NCBI GenBank assembly: GCA_964404825.1
Contig: CAYOLQ010000021.1
Coordinates: 1-44,553, forward strand
Reading direction: 5' to 3'
Length of the DNA stretch: 44,553 nucleotides
From: JACJXF01 sp964404825
Lineage (GTDB): Bacteria; Bacteroidota; Bacteroidia; Bacteroidales; GCA-2748055
Shown: positions 24,459-33,493 of the stretch, piece after piece
How positions within the stretch are numbered: position 1 is the first letter of the stretch
Layout of the letters: each line of letters opens with the position of its first letter
Program-made: the position numbers and the translations under genes
Notes under the pieces: model-generated
Databases searched by the model: none
Seen by the model: the letters and a program-made list of their open reading frames with translations, nothing else
What the model was told of the DNA's origin: nothing

Positions 24459-26552
24459 TTATGAATTTTCTTCATCTTTTGGATCAGCTTTCTTCTTTTT
24501 TTGACTCTTTTCCATCTTATCTTTCAAAGCGGCGAGTTCAGAAATATCTCCCAATGTTGTCTTTTCGAGATTGGCTGTGAGATTCCGCTGAACCTTCTTG
24601 GTTGTAGCCTGCTGAGTTTTTTCTTTAGTTTCTTCAACATTTTTCTTCTCATCTTCGAAAACGCGGGTATGAGAAAGAACTATTTTCTTCGAACCTTTAG
24701 AAAATTCCATTACTTTGAATGAGAGTTTTTCCTCAACTTTAGCCATCTGGCCGTTTTCTTTAACAAGATGTTTCTGAGAAACAAATCCCTCAACTCCATA
24801 TGAAAGCGTTACGATAGCTCCTTTATCTGTCAATTCAATAATAGTTCCTTCGTGAACTGAATCGACTTCAAAGAGTGTTTCGAAAACATCCCATGGATTT
24901 TCTTCAAGTTGTTTGTGACCAAGGCTGAGTCTTCTGTTTTCTTTATCGATTTCGAGAACAACGACTTCGATATCGGCACCAATTGCAGTAAATTCTGCCG
25001 GGTGTTTGATTTTCCGTGTCCAAGAAAGATCAGAAATATGTATCAGACCATCAACACCTTCTTCAATTTCTACAAAAACACCAAAATTGGTGAAATTGCG
25101 AACTTTAGCAGTATGTTTGCTTCCGACAGCATATTTTTCAGCTATTTTATCCCATGGGTCAGTTTTCAATTGTTTGATACCCAATGACATTTTCCGTTCT
25201 TCACGGTCGAGAGTCAGGATAACAGCTTCTACTTCATCACCAACTTTCATAAATTCCTGAGCACTTCTAAGGTGTTGTGACCATGACATTTCGGAAACAT
25301 GGATAAGACCTTCAACACCGGTTGCGATTTCAACGAATGCACCATAATCGGCCATAACAACAACTTTACCCTTAACAGTATCACCAATTTTCAGGGTTTC
25401 ACTTAGTGAATCCCATGGGTGAGAAGTGAGTTGTTTTAATCCGAGAGCGATTCTCTTTTTATCATCATCGAAATCGAGAATAACCACATTTAATTTCTGA
25501 TCCAGCTGAACGATTTCTTCGGGATGGTTTACGCGACCCCAGGATAAATCAGTAATATGAATAAGACCGTCGACGCCGCCAAGATCGATGAACACACCGT
25601 AGGAAGTGATATTTTTAACGGTACCTTCGAGAACCTGACCTTTTTCAAGTTTGGCGATGATTTCTTTCTTTTGTTGTTCGAGTTCAGCTTCTATAAGTGC
25701 TTTGTGAGAAACAACTACGTTTTTGAATTCGTGGTTAATTTTTACCACTTTGAATTCCATTGTTTTTCCGACAAATGCATCGTAATCCCTGATGGGTTTA
25801 ACATCAATCTGAGAACCGGGAAGGAAAGCCTCAATGCCGAATACATCGACAATCATACCACCTTTGGTTCTGCATTTGATATAACCTTTAATAATTTCAT
25901 CATTTTCGAGAGAGGAGTTAACCCTATCCCATGAGCGCATGGCTCTTGCTTTTTTATGTGAAAGTAAAAGCTGTCCTTTTTTATCCTCTTTACTCTCAAC
26001 ATAAATTTCAACCACATCACCGGGTTTCAGTTCCGGGTTGTAGCGGAATTCATTTAAGCTTACAACACCTTCAGATTTATAACCAATGTTGATTACAACT
26101 TCCCTCTTGTTCATTGAAATAACTGTACCATCGATACATTCATTTTCAGCAACGGTAGAAAGTGTTTCATCATAAAGGTCAGAAAATTTCTTTCTGTCCT
26201 CCGGTTTGTAATCATCGTGCTTGTTATTGATTACAGCCCAATCAAAATCTTCAAAACCTACATTACCACTGGCTTTTACGCTGGGAGCGCTTTCTTTCTT
26301 TGCAGTAGTTTTGACTTTAGAAGACTTTTTAGTTTCTTTTTCAACAGCAACAGGTACTTCTTCAGCAACTGTATTCACCTGTTCTTCAATTACTTCCGGA
26401 ATGATCTGTTCCTCACTTACTACGATTTTTTCTTCAGTGGGTTCAGCTGTGAACTCAACTTCTTTTACTTCAGCTTGTTCAACTTCTTTGTTTTCTGCAT
26501 TATCTGTGTTTTCAACATTTTCCAGAGATGCATCTTTTAATTTTTCAGTCAT
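24459..26552 (-). CDS. rpsA: 30S ribosomal protein S1
   Basis: Binds mRNA on the small subunit and helps recruit leaders lacking Shine-Dalgarno sites. The 697-residue chain has six S1 RNA-binding domains at about 135-200, 218-284, 304-374, 390-460, 475-546 and 563-630, the middle ones with the GLIHxSxxSW signature. Residues 1-95 form a very acidic, Glu- and Val-rich extension followed by a Lys-rich stretch, and the C-terminal 60 residues are Lys-rich; both look disordered. It is longer than the roughly 557-residue E. coli protein. It heads the eight-gene minus-strand run and has its own consensus promoter. Confidence 0.97.
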   Translation of the reverse strand: MTEKLKDASLENVENTDNAENKEVEQAEVKEVEFTAEPTEEKIVVSEEQIIPEVIEEQVNTVAEEVPVAVEKETKKSSKVKTTAKKESAPSVKASGNVGFEDFDWAVINNKHDDYKPEDRKKFSDLYDETLSTVAENECIDGTVISMNKREVVINIGYKSEGVVSLNEFRYNPELKPGDVVEIYVESKEDKKGQLLLSHKKARAMRSWDRVNSSLENDEIIKGYIKCRTKGGMIVDVFGIEAFLPGSQIDVKPIRDYDAFVGKTMEFKVVKINHEFKNVVVSHKALIEAELEQQKKEIIAKLEKGQVLEGTVKNITSYGVFIDLGGVDGLIHITDLSWGRVNHPEEIVQLDQKLNVVILDFDDDKKRIALGLKQLTSHPWDSLSETLKIGDTVKGKVVVMADYGAFVEIATGVEGLIHVSEMSWSQHLRSAQEFMKVGDEVEAVILTLDREERKMSLGIKQLKTDPWDKIAEKYAVGSKHTAKVRNFTNFGVFVEIEEGVDGLIHISDLSWTRKIKHPAEFTAIGADIEVVVLEIDKENRRLSLGHKQLEENPWDVFETLFEVDSVHEGTIIELTDKGAIVTLSYGVEGFVSQKHLVKENGQMAKVEEKLSFKVMEFSKGSKKIVLSHTRVFEDEKKNVEETKEKTQQATTKKVQRNLTANLEKTTLGDISELAALKDKMEKSQKKKKADPKDEENS

Positions 26553-26607
26553 TTAGGTAATAAAATTTAAATAAATAAGTTAGACATTATGTTGATTTTT
26601 CGAGCGG

Positions 26608-26637
26608 CAAAGGTAAGCTATTTCTTTTTAATACAAA
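26608..26637 (-). promoter_or_regulatory. Consensus promoter of the rpsA operon
   Basis: On the minus strand TTTG (26634-26637), an 18-base spacer and TACCTTTG (26608-26615) reproduce the Bacteroidota -33/-7 consensus exactly. This leaves a leader of roughly 50 bases before the rpsA ATG at 26552, AT-rich and without a Shine-Dalgarno site. Confidence 0.8.
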
Positions 26638-26746
26638 GCATATTAGATCAAATAATTATGACAGAAAAGCGAGGGATATGGAGTCGATATTCGGAACCGG
26701 AATAGATAGCTTGCTCAAAAAAATTTATAAAACATCCCCATATGGC

Positions 26747-26776
26747 TTTCGGAAATAATTAATTAGGTTAAATTTG
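26747..26776 (+). promoter_or_regulatory. Promoter candidate for ugd-uxs
   Basis: TTTC (26747-26750), an 18-base spacer and TAAATTTG (26769-26776) match the -33/-7 consensus at all but one position. The ugd ATG at 26802 lies 25 bases downstream. Confidence 0.6.
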
Positions 26777-26801
26777 GATTCGCAAAATAAATTCTTCGAT
26801 A

Positions 26802-28139
26802 ATGAAAATTGCAATAATTGGAACCGGCTATGTCGGTCTTGTATCCGGAACCTGCTTTGCGGAAACCGGAATTACTGTTACCTGTGTGGATATTGATGAA
26901 ATAAAGATTAATAAACTCAAACAGGGAATCATTCCAATTTTTGAACCCGGTTTAGAAACCATGATTGAAAATAATGTTTCCAAGGAACGTTTGAGTTTCT
27001 CCACCGATTTAGGCGCGAGCATTATCGATTGTGATGCAGTTTTCATCGCAGTTGGGACGCCACCGGACGAGGATGGAAGTGCAGACCTTAAGTACGTTCT
27101 TAATGTAGCCCGGGAGATAGGGAAATACATGCAAAATTACCTGGTGGTTGTTAATAAAAGCACGGTTCCCATTGGTACTGCAATTAAAGTTAAAAATGCT
27201 GTTCAGTCTGAACTATCCAAAAGACAATCAAGTCTTGAGTTCGACGTGGCTTCGAATCCCGAATTTCTGAAAGAAGGTGCAGCTATAAATGATTTCCTCA
27301 AACCCGATCGGATTGTTGTGGGAGTTGAATCAGAGAGGGCAGAAAAGCTGATGCAGCGATTATATAAGCCCTTTTTACTGAACGGACACCCGATAGTTTT
27401 TATGGATATTCCGTCTGCAGAAATGACAAAGTATACCGCCAATGCCATGCTTGCAACGAAAATAAGTTTTATGAATGATATTGCGAACCTCTGTGAAATT
27501 GTTGGTGCAGATGTGAATATGGTAAGAAAAGGTATTGGAAGCGATAGCAGAATAGGAAACAAATTTATTTATCCCGGTGTTGGATATGGGGGAAGCTGTT
27601 TTCCAAAAGATGTTAAAGCACTTATTAAGACTAGTCAGGAAAATCATTACTCCCTCGAGATATTAAAGGCTGTTGAAAATGTTAACGACAGGCAAAAAAT
27701 GGTTTTGAGTGCAAAAATCTTCAAACATTTCGGGACTAATCTCAAAGGGAAGACTTTTGCATTATGGGGATTGAGTTTCAAACCACAGACTGATGATATG
27801 AGGGAAGCGCCATCGCTGATAATTATTGAGCAACTGCTTGGTGCCGGAGCCAGAGTTAAAGTATATGATCCGGTTGCAATGGAAGAGGCAAAACATAAAC
27901 TTGGTGAACGTGTTACGTATTCAAAGGATATGTATGAAGCCATTATTGATGCTGATGCTCTTGCAATTGTCACTGAATGGCCTGAATTCAGGGTGCCCAA
28001 TTACAAAGTGATGGAAAAACTCCTTCAGAAAAAAGTTATTTTTGATGGAAGGAACATTTATGATCCCACTGAAATGAAAGAATTTGGTTATACCTATTAT
28101 AGTATTGGCAGAAAATCCGTAACCCCCGAAAACTCATGA
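26802..28139 (+). CDS. ugd: UDP-glucose 6-dehydrogenase
   Basis: Oxidises UDP-glucose twice with NAD to give UDP-glucuronate. The 445-residue chain starts with the Rossmann loop IIGTGYVGLVSG, has SNPEFLKEG (151-159) and the catalytic cysteine C266 in GVGYGGSCFPKDV, and ends with the UDP-binding domain (LSFKPQTDDMREAPS). Its stop codon overlaps the uxs start in an ATGA junction, so product and next enzyme are translationally coupled: UDP-glucuronate is the substrate of Uxs. Confidence 0.97.
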   Translation: MKIAIIGTGYVGLVSGTCFAETGITVTCVDIDEIKINKLKQGIIPIFEPGLETMIENNVSKERLSFSTDLGASIIDCDAVFIAVGTPPDEDGSADLKYVLNVAREIGKYMQNYLVVVNKSTVPIGTAIKVKNAVQSELSKRQSSLEFDVASNPEFLKEGAAINDFLKPDRIVVGVESERAEKLMQRLYKPFLLNGHPIVFMDIPSAEMTKYTANAMLATKISFMNDIANLCEIVGADVNMVRKGIGSDSRIGNKFIYPGVGYGGSCFPKDVKALIKTSQENHYSLEILKAVENVNDRQKMVLSAKIFKHFGTNLKGKTFALWGLSFKPQTDDMREAPSLIIIEQLLGAGARVKVYDPVAMEEAKHKLGERVTYSKDMYEAIIDADALAIVTEWPEFRVPNYKVMEKLLQKKVIFDGRNIYDPTEMKEFGYTYYSIGRKSVTPENS

Positions 28140-29068
28140 AACGAATATTGGTTACCGGCGGGGCCGGATTCATCGGCTCCCATTTATGCGACCGGCTAAT
28201 AAAAGATGGTAACGAAGTAATTTGTCTGGATAACTATTTTACCGGATCCCGCAAAAATATTGTTCATCTTCTGAATCATCCATACTTTGAATTAGTACGA
28301 TCAGATGTGACCATGCCATTTTATGCTGAGGTGGATGAAATCTACAATCTGGCTTGTCCTGCCTCACCTGTTCATTACCAGTTTAATCCCATTAAAACCA
28401 TAAAAACATCAGTTATGGGGGCTATTAATATGCTCGGACTGGCTAAAAGGGTAAAAGCAAAAATTTTACAGGCATCAACAAGTGAAGTTTACGGGGATCC
28501 CAAAGTTCATCCTCAGCCTGAAGAATACTGGGGAAATGTAAATCCAATCGGCCCTCGTTCCTGTTATGATGAAGGAAAACGTTGCGCCGAAACGCTTTTT
28601 ATGGATTACCATAATCAGAATAAGGTAAAAATTAAGATTGTAAGAATATTCAATACCTATGGACCCCGGATGCATCCTAACGATGGAAGGGTTGTGTCCA
28701 ATTTCATAGTTCAGGCATTGCAAAACAAGCCAATAACAATTTACGGGGATGGCAGTCAAACCCGAAGTTTTCAGTATGTGGATGACCTTGTTGAAGGAAT
28801 GATAAGGATGATGAATACACCGGATAGCATAACAGGTCCTGTGAATATTGGTAATCCTGTAGAATTTACCATTATGGAACTGGCCGAAACAATTATTAGA
28901 TTGACAGGATCCCAATCGGAAATTGTATATTCAGCACTTCCTGTTGACGATCCCATTCAGAGAAAACCTGTAATTGAAAAAGCATTCGACTCCCTTGACG
29001 GTTGGAAACCGAAAGTGCAGCTGGAGGAAGGTCTGGTGAGGACAATTGACTATTTTAAGAGCAATTAA
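28136..29068 (+). CDS. uxs: UDP-glucuronate decarboxylase (UDP-xylose synthase)
   Basis: Short-chain dehydrogenase-type enzyme that converts UDP-glucuronate to UDP-xylose through a 4-keto intermediate. The 310-residue chain has the NAD loop GGAGFIGSHL (8-17), the Uxs-specific NLACPASPVHYQ (71-82), QASTSEVYGDP (112-122) and the YxxxK pair Y144/K148 in RSCYDEGKR. These motifs separate it from RmlB and from GalE-type epimerases. It overlaps ugd by four bases. Confidence 0.94.
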   Translation: MKRILVTGGAGFIGSHLCDRLIKDGNEVICLDNYFTGSRKNIVHLLNHPYFELVRSDVTMPFYAEVDEIYNLACPASPVHYQFNPIKTIKTSVMGAINMLGLAKRVKAKILQASTSEVYGDPKVHPQPEEYWGNVNPIGPRSCYDEGKRCAETLFMDYHNQNKVKIKIVRIFNTYGPRMHPNDGRVVSNFIVQALQNKPITIYGDGSQTRSFQYVDDLVEGMIRMMNTPDSITGPVNIGNPVEFTIMELAETIIRLTGSQSEIVYSALPVDDPIQRKPVIEKAFDSLDGWKPKVQLEEGLVRTIDYFKSN

Positions 29069-29136
29069 TTTTGATTGAGTTGATAAAAACATAATTGAAA
29101 ATTTAGTACATTATTTTTACAAACATTATAATCCAC

Positions 29137-30024
29137 ATGAAAGGAATAATTCTGGCCGGCGGCTCCGGCACACGTCTTTACCCGATTACCAAAAGCATAT
29201 CCAAACAGATAATCCCGGTTTATGATAAACCAATGATTTATTATCCCCTGTCGGTATTGATGCTTAGCGGGATCCGTGAGATACTTATCATCTCTACTCC
29301 TAAAGATCTCCCCTTATACAAAGAACTTTTAGATGATGGGACTCAACTGGGGCTGAAACTTTCATATGCTGAACAACCTTCACCCGACGGACTTGCACAG
29401 GCATTTCTCATTGGAGAAAAGTTTCTTGGAAATTCGCCTGTATGTCTTATTCTGGGAGATAATATTTTCTACGGACACGGATTTGGAAAGACGCTTATGG
29501 AAACCTCCGAAATAAAACACGGTGCAGTTGTTTTCGGATATTATGTTACTGATCCGGAAAGGTACGGGGTTGCGGAATTCGACGACAATGGCAATGTGTT
29601 AAGTCTGGAGGAAAAACCCCTTAAACCAAAATCAAATTATGCTGTAACAGGATTATATTTCTATGATAATACTGTTGTGCAGAAGGCAAAATCATTGAAA
29701 CCCTCACCCAGAGGCGAATTGGAGATTACTGATTTGAACAAACTGTATCTTGCGGAAGGAAGCCTTCATGTTAAACTTATGGGTCGTGGTATGGCATGGC
29801 TCGACACAGGTACTCAGGACAGTCTTTTGCAGGCATCCAACTATATTTACACCATTGAAAAGCGTCAGGGACTGAAAATTTCCTGCATCGAAGAAATTGC
29901 CTACAAACGAGGATTTATTGATAAAAACCAGATTCTGAAATTAGCAAAAGATCTGGGGAAAAGTCAGTATGGTGAATATCTTTTGAGGATTGCGGATGAG
30001 AGGATTATGACGTTTAATGATTGA
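29137..30024 (+). CDS. rmlA: Glucose-1-phosphate thymidylyltransferase
   Basis: Makes dTDP-glucose from dTTP and glucose 1-phosphate, the first step to dTDP-L-rhamnose. The 295-residue length is typical. It opens with MKGIILAGGSGTRLYP and the SKQIIPVYDKPMIYYPLS substrate loop, then LGDNIFYG, YGVAEFD, EEKPLKPKSNYAVTGLYFYD and GRGMAWLDTGT. It lies 68 bases after uxs. The G-rich octamer repeat follows ten bases after its stop codon and separates it from rmlC. Confidence 0.96.
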   Translation: MKGIILAGGSGTRLYPITKSISKQIIPVYDKPMIYYPLSVLMLSGIREILIISTPKDLPLYKELLDDGTQLGLKLSYAEQPSPDGLAQAFLIGEKFLGNSPVCLILGDNIFYGHGFGKTLMETSEIKHGAVVFGYYVTDPERYGVAEFDDNGNVLSLEEKPLKPKSNYAVTGLYFYDNTVVQKAKSLKPSPRGELEITDLNKLYLAEGSLHVKLMGRGMAWLDTGTQDSLLQASNYIYTIEKRQGLKISCIEEIAYKRGFIDKNQILKLAKDLGKSQYGEYLLRIADERIMTFND

Positions 30025-30034
30025 GGTGATTGTA

Positions 30035-30106
30035 TAACGGGGTAACGGGGTAACGGGGTAACGGGGTAACGGGGTGACGGGGTGACGGGGTGACGGGGTG
30101 ACGGGG
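30035..30106 (+). repeat. Nine-copy 8-base tandem repeat, G-quadruplex-prone
   Basis: Five units of TAACGGGG (30035-30074) are followed by four of TGACGGGG (30075-30106), 72 bases with no other change. The plus (coding-sense) strand has nine runs of four G separated by four-base spacers, a strong G-quadruplex pattern in DNA and in the mRNA. It lies wholly between the rmlA stop (30024) and the rmlC ATG (30162). The remaining 55 bases before rmlC are AT-rich with no clear promoter. Confidence 0.97.
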
Positions 30107-30161
30107 TTTTACAACCGTTGTATTACAGTAAAACAAACAGAAATAATATCAGAAAAAAAGA

Positions 30162-30722
30162 ATGAAAGGTAAAACAACAGATATTCCCGGGATCCTTGTC
30201 CTGGAGCCTAAAGTTATGGAGGACAGTCGGGGATATTTTTACGAGAGTTACAATAAGGAAAAGATGAAATCTGCCGGCATCAGTATGGAGTTTGTACAGG
30301 ATAACCAGTCCAAATCACAATATGGCGTTATCAGGGGTTTACATTATCAGAAAAGTCCATTTGCCCAAACCAAACTCGTCAGGGTTTTGGAAGGAAGTAT
30401 TTATGACGTTGCCCTGGATATCCGAAAAGGCTCTCCCACCTATGGACAATGGTTTGGACTTGAGTTAAATTCTGATAACAAACTACAATTGCTCATTCCC
30501 AAAGGTTTTGCACATGGGTTTTCGGTATTAAGTGAAAATGCGGTAGTTCTCTATAAATGCGATGAATTTTATGAGCCTTCTGCAGAGGCGGGAATTCATT
30601 GCATGGATCCCTATTTAAAAATAGACTGGAAAATAAAACCCGGTAAAGAAATAATCTCACAAAAAGACTTAAAGCAATCTCTGTTTGAAAATGCCGATCA
30701 TAATTTTATTTTTGAAAAATAA
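30162..30722 (+). CDS. rmlC: dTDP-4-dehydrorhamnose 3,5-epimerase
   Basis: Double epimerase of the dTDP-L-rhamnose pathway, cupin fold, normally a homodimer. The 186 residues include EDSRGYFYESY, IRGLHYQ with catalytic H61, PKGFAHGFSVLSE with H118, and the catalytic tyrosine Y131 in VLYKCDEFY. The N-terminus is set by ATG at 30162. It is downstream of the octamer repeat and 26 bases before rmlD. Confidence 0.96.
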   Translation: MKGKTTDIPGILVLEPKVMEDSRGYFYESYNKEKMKSAGISMEFVQDNQSKSQYGVIRGLHYQKSPFAQTKLVRVLEGSIYDVALDIRKGSPTYGQWFGLELNSDNKLQLLIPKGFAHGFSVLSENAVVLYKCDEFYEPSAEAGIHCMDPYLKIDWKIKPGKEIISQKDLKQSLFENADHNFIFEK

Positions 30723-30748
30723 TAACCCTTTGTCAGGAATCTGAACGT

Positions 30749-31618
30749 ATGACGAAAATCCTTATCTGTGGCGCAAAAGGTCAGTTAGGCTCCTCCATCA
30801 GGGAACTTGAAAATAAATACCCCGATTTCTCTTTGGATTTTACAGATGTTGAAGAACTTGATATCCTCGATGCTGTATCCCTGACTATTTATATAAAACA
30901 AACCCGGCCGGATTATATAATAAACTGCGCAGCATACACGGCAGTTGATGCAGCAGAGAAAGACCAGGAAAAGGCTTTTCTGTTAAATTCTCAGGCTGTA
31001 TTAAATTTACAATCAGCTGCAAAACAGGTATCTGCGTTTTTTATTCACATTTCTACCGATTATGTGTTTAACGGAAGAAATTATATTCCTTACAAGGAAT
31101 CGGATCATCCCGATCCCGATTCGGTATACGGAATAAGTAAACTCAAGGGAGAAATGAACCTGTCAGGTTTAAATAATTCCATTATCATCAGGACATCATG
31201 GTTATACTCCCTTTTCGGACATAATTTTCTTAAGACCATACTCCGTATCGGAAAAGAAAAAGAAGAATTAAAAATTGTTTTTGATCAGGTTGGAACCCCG
31301 ACATTCGCAGGAGATCTGGCTGACACCGTTCTGCAGATTATACTTCAGTCAACTAAAGATTCTTCACGCTTTATACCGGGTATATATCACTATTCAAACG
31401 AAGGAGTAGCCAGCTGGTACGATTTTGCCAGGGAAATTATCGAAATTGCAGGATTGAAAACCAGGATTCTCCCCATAGAAACAAGTGAATATCCTCTTCC
31501 CGCTCCTCGTCCGCAATACAGCGTATTGAATAAAAAAAAGATAAGGGATACCTTTGGAATTGAAATCAGACACTGGAAAGAGGCGCTGAAAGATTGTATT
31601 AGCAGGGGAAATTTTTGA
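30749..31618 (+). CDS. rmlD: dTDP-4-dehydrorhamnose reductase
   Basis: NAD(P)H-dependent last step of dTDP-L-rhamnose synthesis. The 289 residues show the loop ICGAKGQLGSS (6-16), INCAAYTAVDAAEKD, ISTDYVFNG (101-109) and the catalytic Y127/K131 in VYGISKLKGE. It directly follows rmlC (26 bases). RmlB, which makes the substrate of RmlC, is not encoded in this window. Confidence 0.95.
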   Translation: MTKILICGAKGQLGSSIRELENKYPDFSLDFTDVEELDILDAVSLTIYIKQTRPDYIINCAAYTAVDAAEKDQEKAFLLNSQAVLNLQSAAKQVSAFFIHISTDYVFNGRNYIPYKESDHPDPDSVYGISKLKGEMNLSGLNNSIIIRTSWLYSLFGHNFLKTILRIGKEKEELKIVFDQVGTPTFAGDLADTVLQIILQSTKDSSRFIPGIYHYSNEGVASWYDFAREIIEIAGLKTRILPIETSEYPLPAPRPQYSVLNKKKIRDTFGIEIRHWKEALKDCISRGNF

Positions 31619-31690
31619 CTTTTAAAACCATTTACCGAAAGATGATGATTTTATATATAGGAAATTGAAAGAATTATTAAAAATGATCAT

Positions 31691-33433
31691 ATGGAAAATT
31701 CTGAGATGCTGAAATCAGTAAAAGCAAAAGCTCAAAAGTGGCTTGGTGAGGAATTTGATAAAATAACCAGAGAAAGCGTCAGGAATATGCTTGACCATGA
31801 TGAAAAAGAACTAATTGAATCCTTTTACAGGGATTTGGAATTCGGAACCGGAGGTTTACGCGGAATTATGGGAGCAGGAACCAATCGTATGAACATATAC
31901 ACAGTTGGAATGGCTACGCAGGGACTCTGCAATTATGTTAAAAAGGAGTTTTCGAATGTTAAGGAACTTAAGGTTGCTATTGCACACGACTGCAGAAATA
32001 ACAGCAAACTTTTTGCGGAAACTACGGCAGGCATTTTTGCTGCCAATGGATTTAAAGCATACTTATTCGAAGACCTCCGCCCTACTCCCGAACTAAGTTT
32101 TGCAATAAGGCATTTGGGTTGTCAGACCGGAGTTGTGATTACAGCTTCGCATAATCCCAAGGAATACAACGGATATAAGGCCTATTGGGATGATGGCGGA
32201 CAAATTATTGAACCCCATGATACCAATATTATCAAGGAAGTTGAGAAAATACGATCCTTCTCAGAAGTAAAATTTACAGGTGGTGAAAAGCCCGAAATAT
32301 TAGGGAAGGAAATAGACGATATTTATACCGACAAGATAAAAGGACTTTCGGTAAACCCGGAAATAATTGCACGTCAGAGTGATCTGAAGATTGTGTACAC
32401 CCCCATTCATGGTACCGGAGTAAAACTTGTTCCGGCTGTATTGAAAAAGATGGGATTCAAAAATATTTTTAATGTTCCTGAACAGGATATTACGGATGGG
32501 AATTTTCCGACAGTAAAATCGCCAAATCCTGAAGAGTCAGCTGCACTGGCCATGGCAATTGAGAAAGCGGTAAAAGTAGACGCCGACCTTGTTATGGCTA
32601 CTGATCCCGATGGCGATCGGGTGGGAATTGCTGTCAGGGACCAATCTGGAAAAATAAGCCTGCTAAACGGGAACCAGACTGCTTCTCTGCTTATTTTCTA
32701 TCTGATAAGCCAATGGTCGGCCAAGGGCAAGTTAAAAGGTAAAGAGTATATATGTAAAACAATTGTAACTACCGATTTATTAAATGTAATTGCTGACGAT
32801 TTTAAGGTTAAACATTTCGATGTACTAACCGGATTCAAATATATTGCCGATATTCTTAAGACATATGAAGGTAAGCTGAAATTTATCGGGGGAGGTGAGG
32901 AAAGTTACGGCTATCTGGCTGGCGAATTCGTTCGTGACAAGGACGCTGTAATGAGTTGCGCGCTTATTGCGGAGGTAACTGCCTGGGCAAAAGATCAGGG
33001 AAAATCATTATTTGATATTCTGATAGATATTTATGTAAAATATGGATATTACAGGGAGTCACTGGTTAATGTTGTGAAAAAAGGAAAAGAAGGCGCTGAA
33101 GAAATCCAGAAAATGATGAAAGGATACAGAACCGATCCCCCGAAAAAAATTAACGGCGTAAAGGTTGAATTGATTCATGACTATGAGCTGAGAAAAAGCT
33201 ATAATTTAATAAAGGGAACTGAAAGTGCTATAAGTCTGCCAAAATCAAATGTTTTGCAGTTTCTTCTCGAAGATGGCACAAAGATTTCCGTGCGACCCTC
33301 AGGGACAGAACCAAAAATTAAGTATTATTTCAGTGTAAGTGAGAAATTAAAAAACAAGGCGGATTTTGTTAAAGTCGGAACGTTGCTTGATGAGAGAATC
33401 GAAGGGATAAAGGCTGATATGGGGCTGAATTAA
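31691..33433 (+). CDS. Phosphoglucomutase/phosphomannomutase
   Basis: An alpha-D-phosphohexomutase of 580 residues, the long form related to PGM2-type enzymes. The phospho-serine S153 is in VVITASHNPKEYNGYK, the metal loop is TDPDGDRVG, the sugar loop is GGGEESYGYLAG and the phosphate site is RPSGTEPKIKYYF near the C-terminus. It interconverts hexose 6- and 1-phosphates, supplying glucose 1-phosphate for RmlA and for UDP-glucose. It lies 72 bases after rmlD in the same direction. Glucose versus mannose preference cannot be read here. Confidence 0.93.
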   Translation: MENSEMLKSVKAKAQKWLGEEFDKITRESVRNMLDHDEKELIESFYRDLEFGTGGLRGIMGAGTNRMNIYTVGMATQGLCNYVKKEFSNVKELKVAIAHDCRNNSKLFAETTAGIFAANGFKAYLFEDLRPTPELSFAIRHLGCQTGVVITASHNPKEYNGYKAYWDDGGQIIEPHDTNIIKEVEKIRSFSEVKFTGGEKPEILGKEIDDIYTDKIKGLSVNPEIIARQSDLKIVYTPIHGTGVKLVPAVLKKMGFKNIFNVPEQDITDGNFPTVKSPNPEESAALAMAIEKAVKVDADLVMATDPDGDRVGIAVRDQSGKISLLNGNQTASLLIFYLISQWSAKGKLKGKEYICKTIVTTDLLNVIADDFKVKHFDVLTGFKYIADILKTYEGKLKFIGGGEESYGYLAGEFVRDKDAVMSCALIAEVTAWAKDQGKSLFDILIDIYVKYGYYRESLVNVVKKGKEGAEEIQKMMKGYRTDPPKKINGVKVELIHDYELRKSYNLIKGTESAISLPKSNVLQFLLEDGTKISVRPSGTEPKIKYYFSVSEKLKNKADFVKVGTLLDERIEGIKADMGLN

Positions 33434-33493
33434 TTTCCGGATAAACAAAACATTAGAAATTTCAGGGATTCGCTTTACAAATACTTTACCTAT

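Noticed and set aside
26217..26556. Phe/Ser-rich frames opposite the 5' end of rpsA
   Set aside because: They are the complement of the Glu/Lys-rich S1 extension, which makes stop-free but meaningless frames.
28136..29068. RmlB (dTDP-glucose 4,6-dehydratase)
   Set aside because: The position beside rml genes suggests it, but the motifs and the overlap with ugd are those of UDP-glucuronate decarboxylase.
30035..30106. CRISPR-like array
   Set aside because: Units are contiguous 8-base repeats without spacers, so this is a simple tandem repeat.
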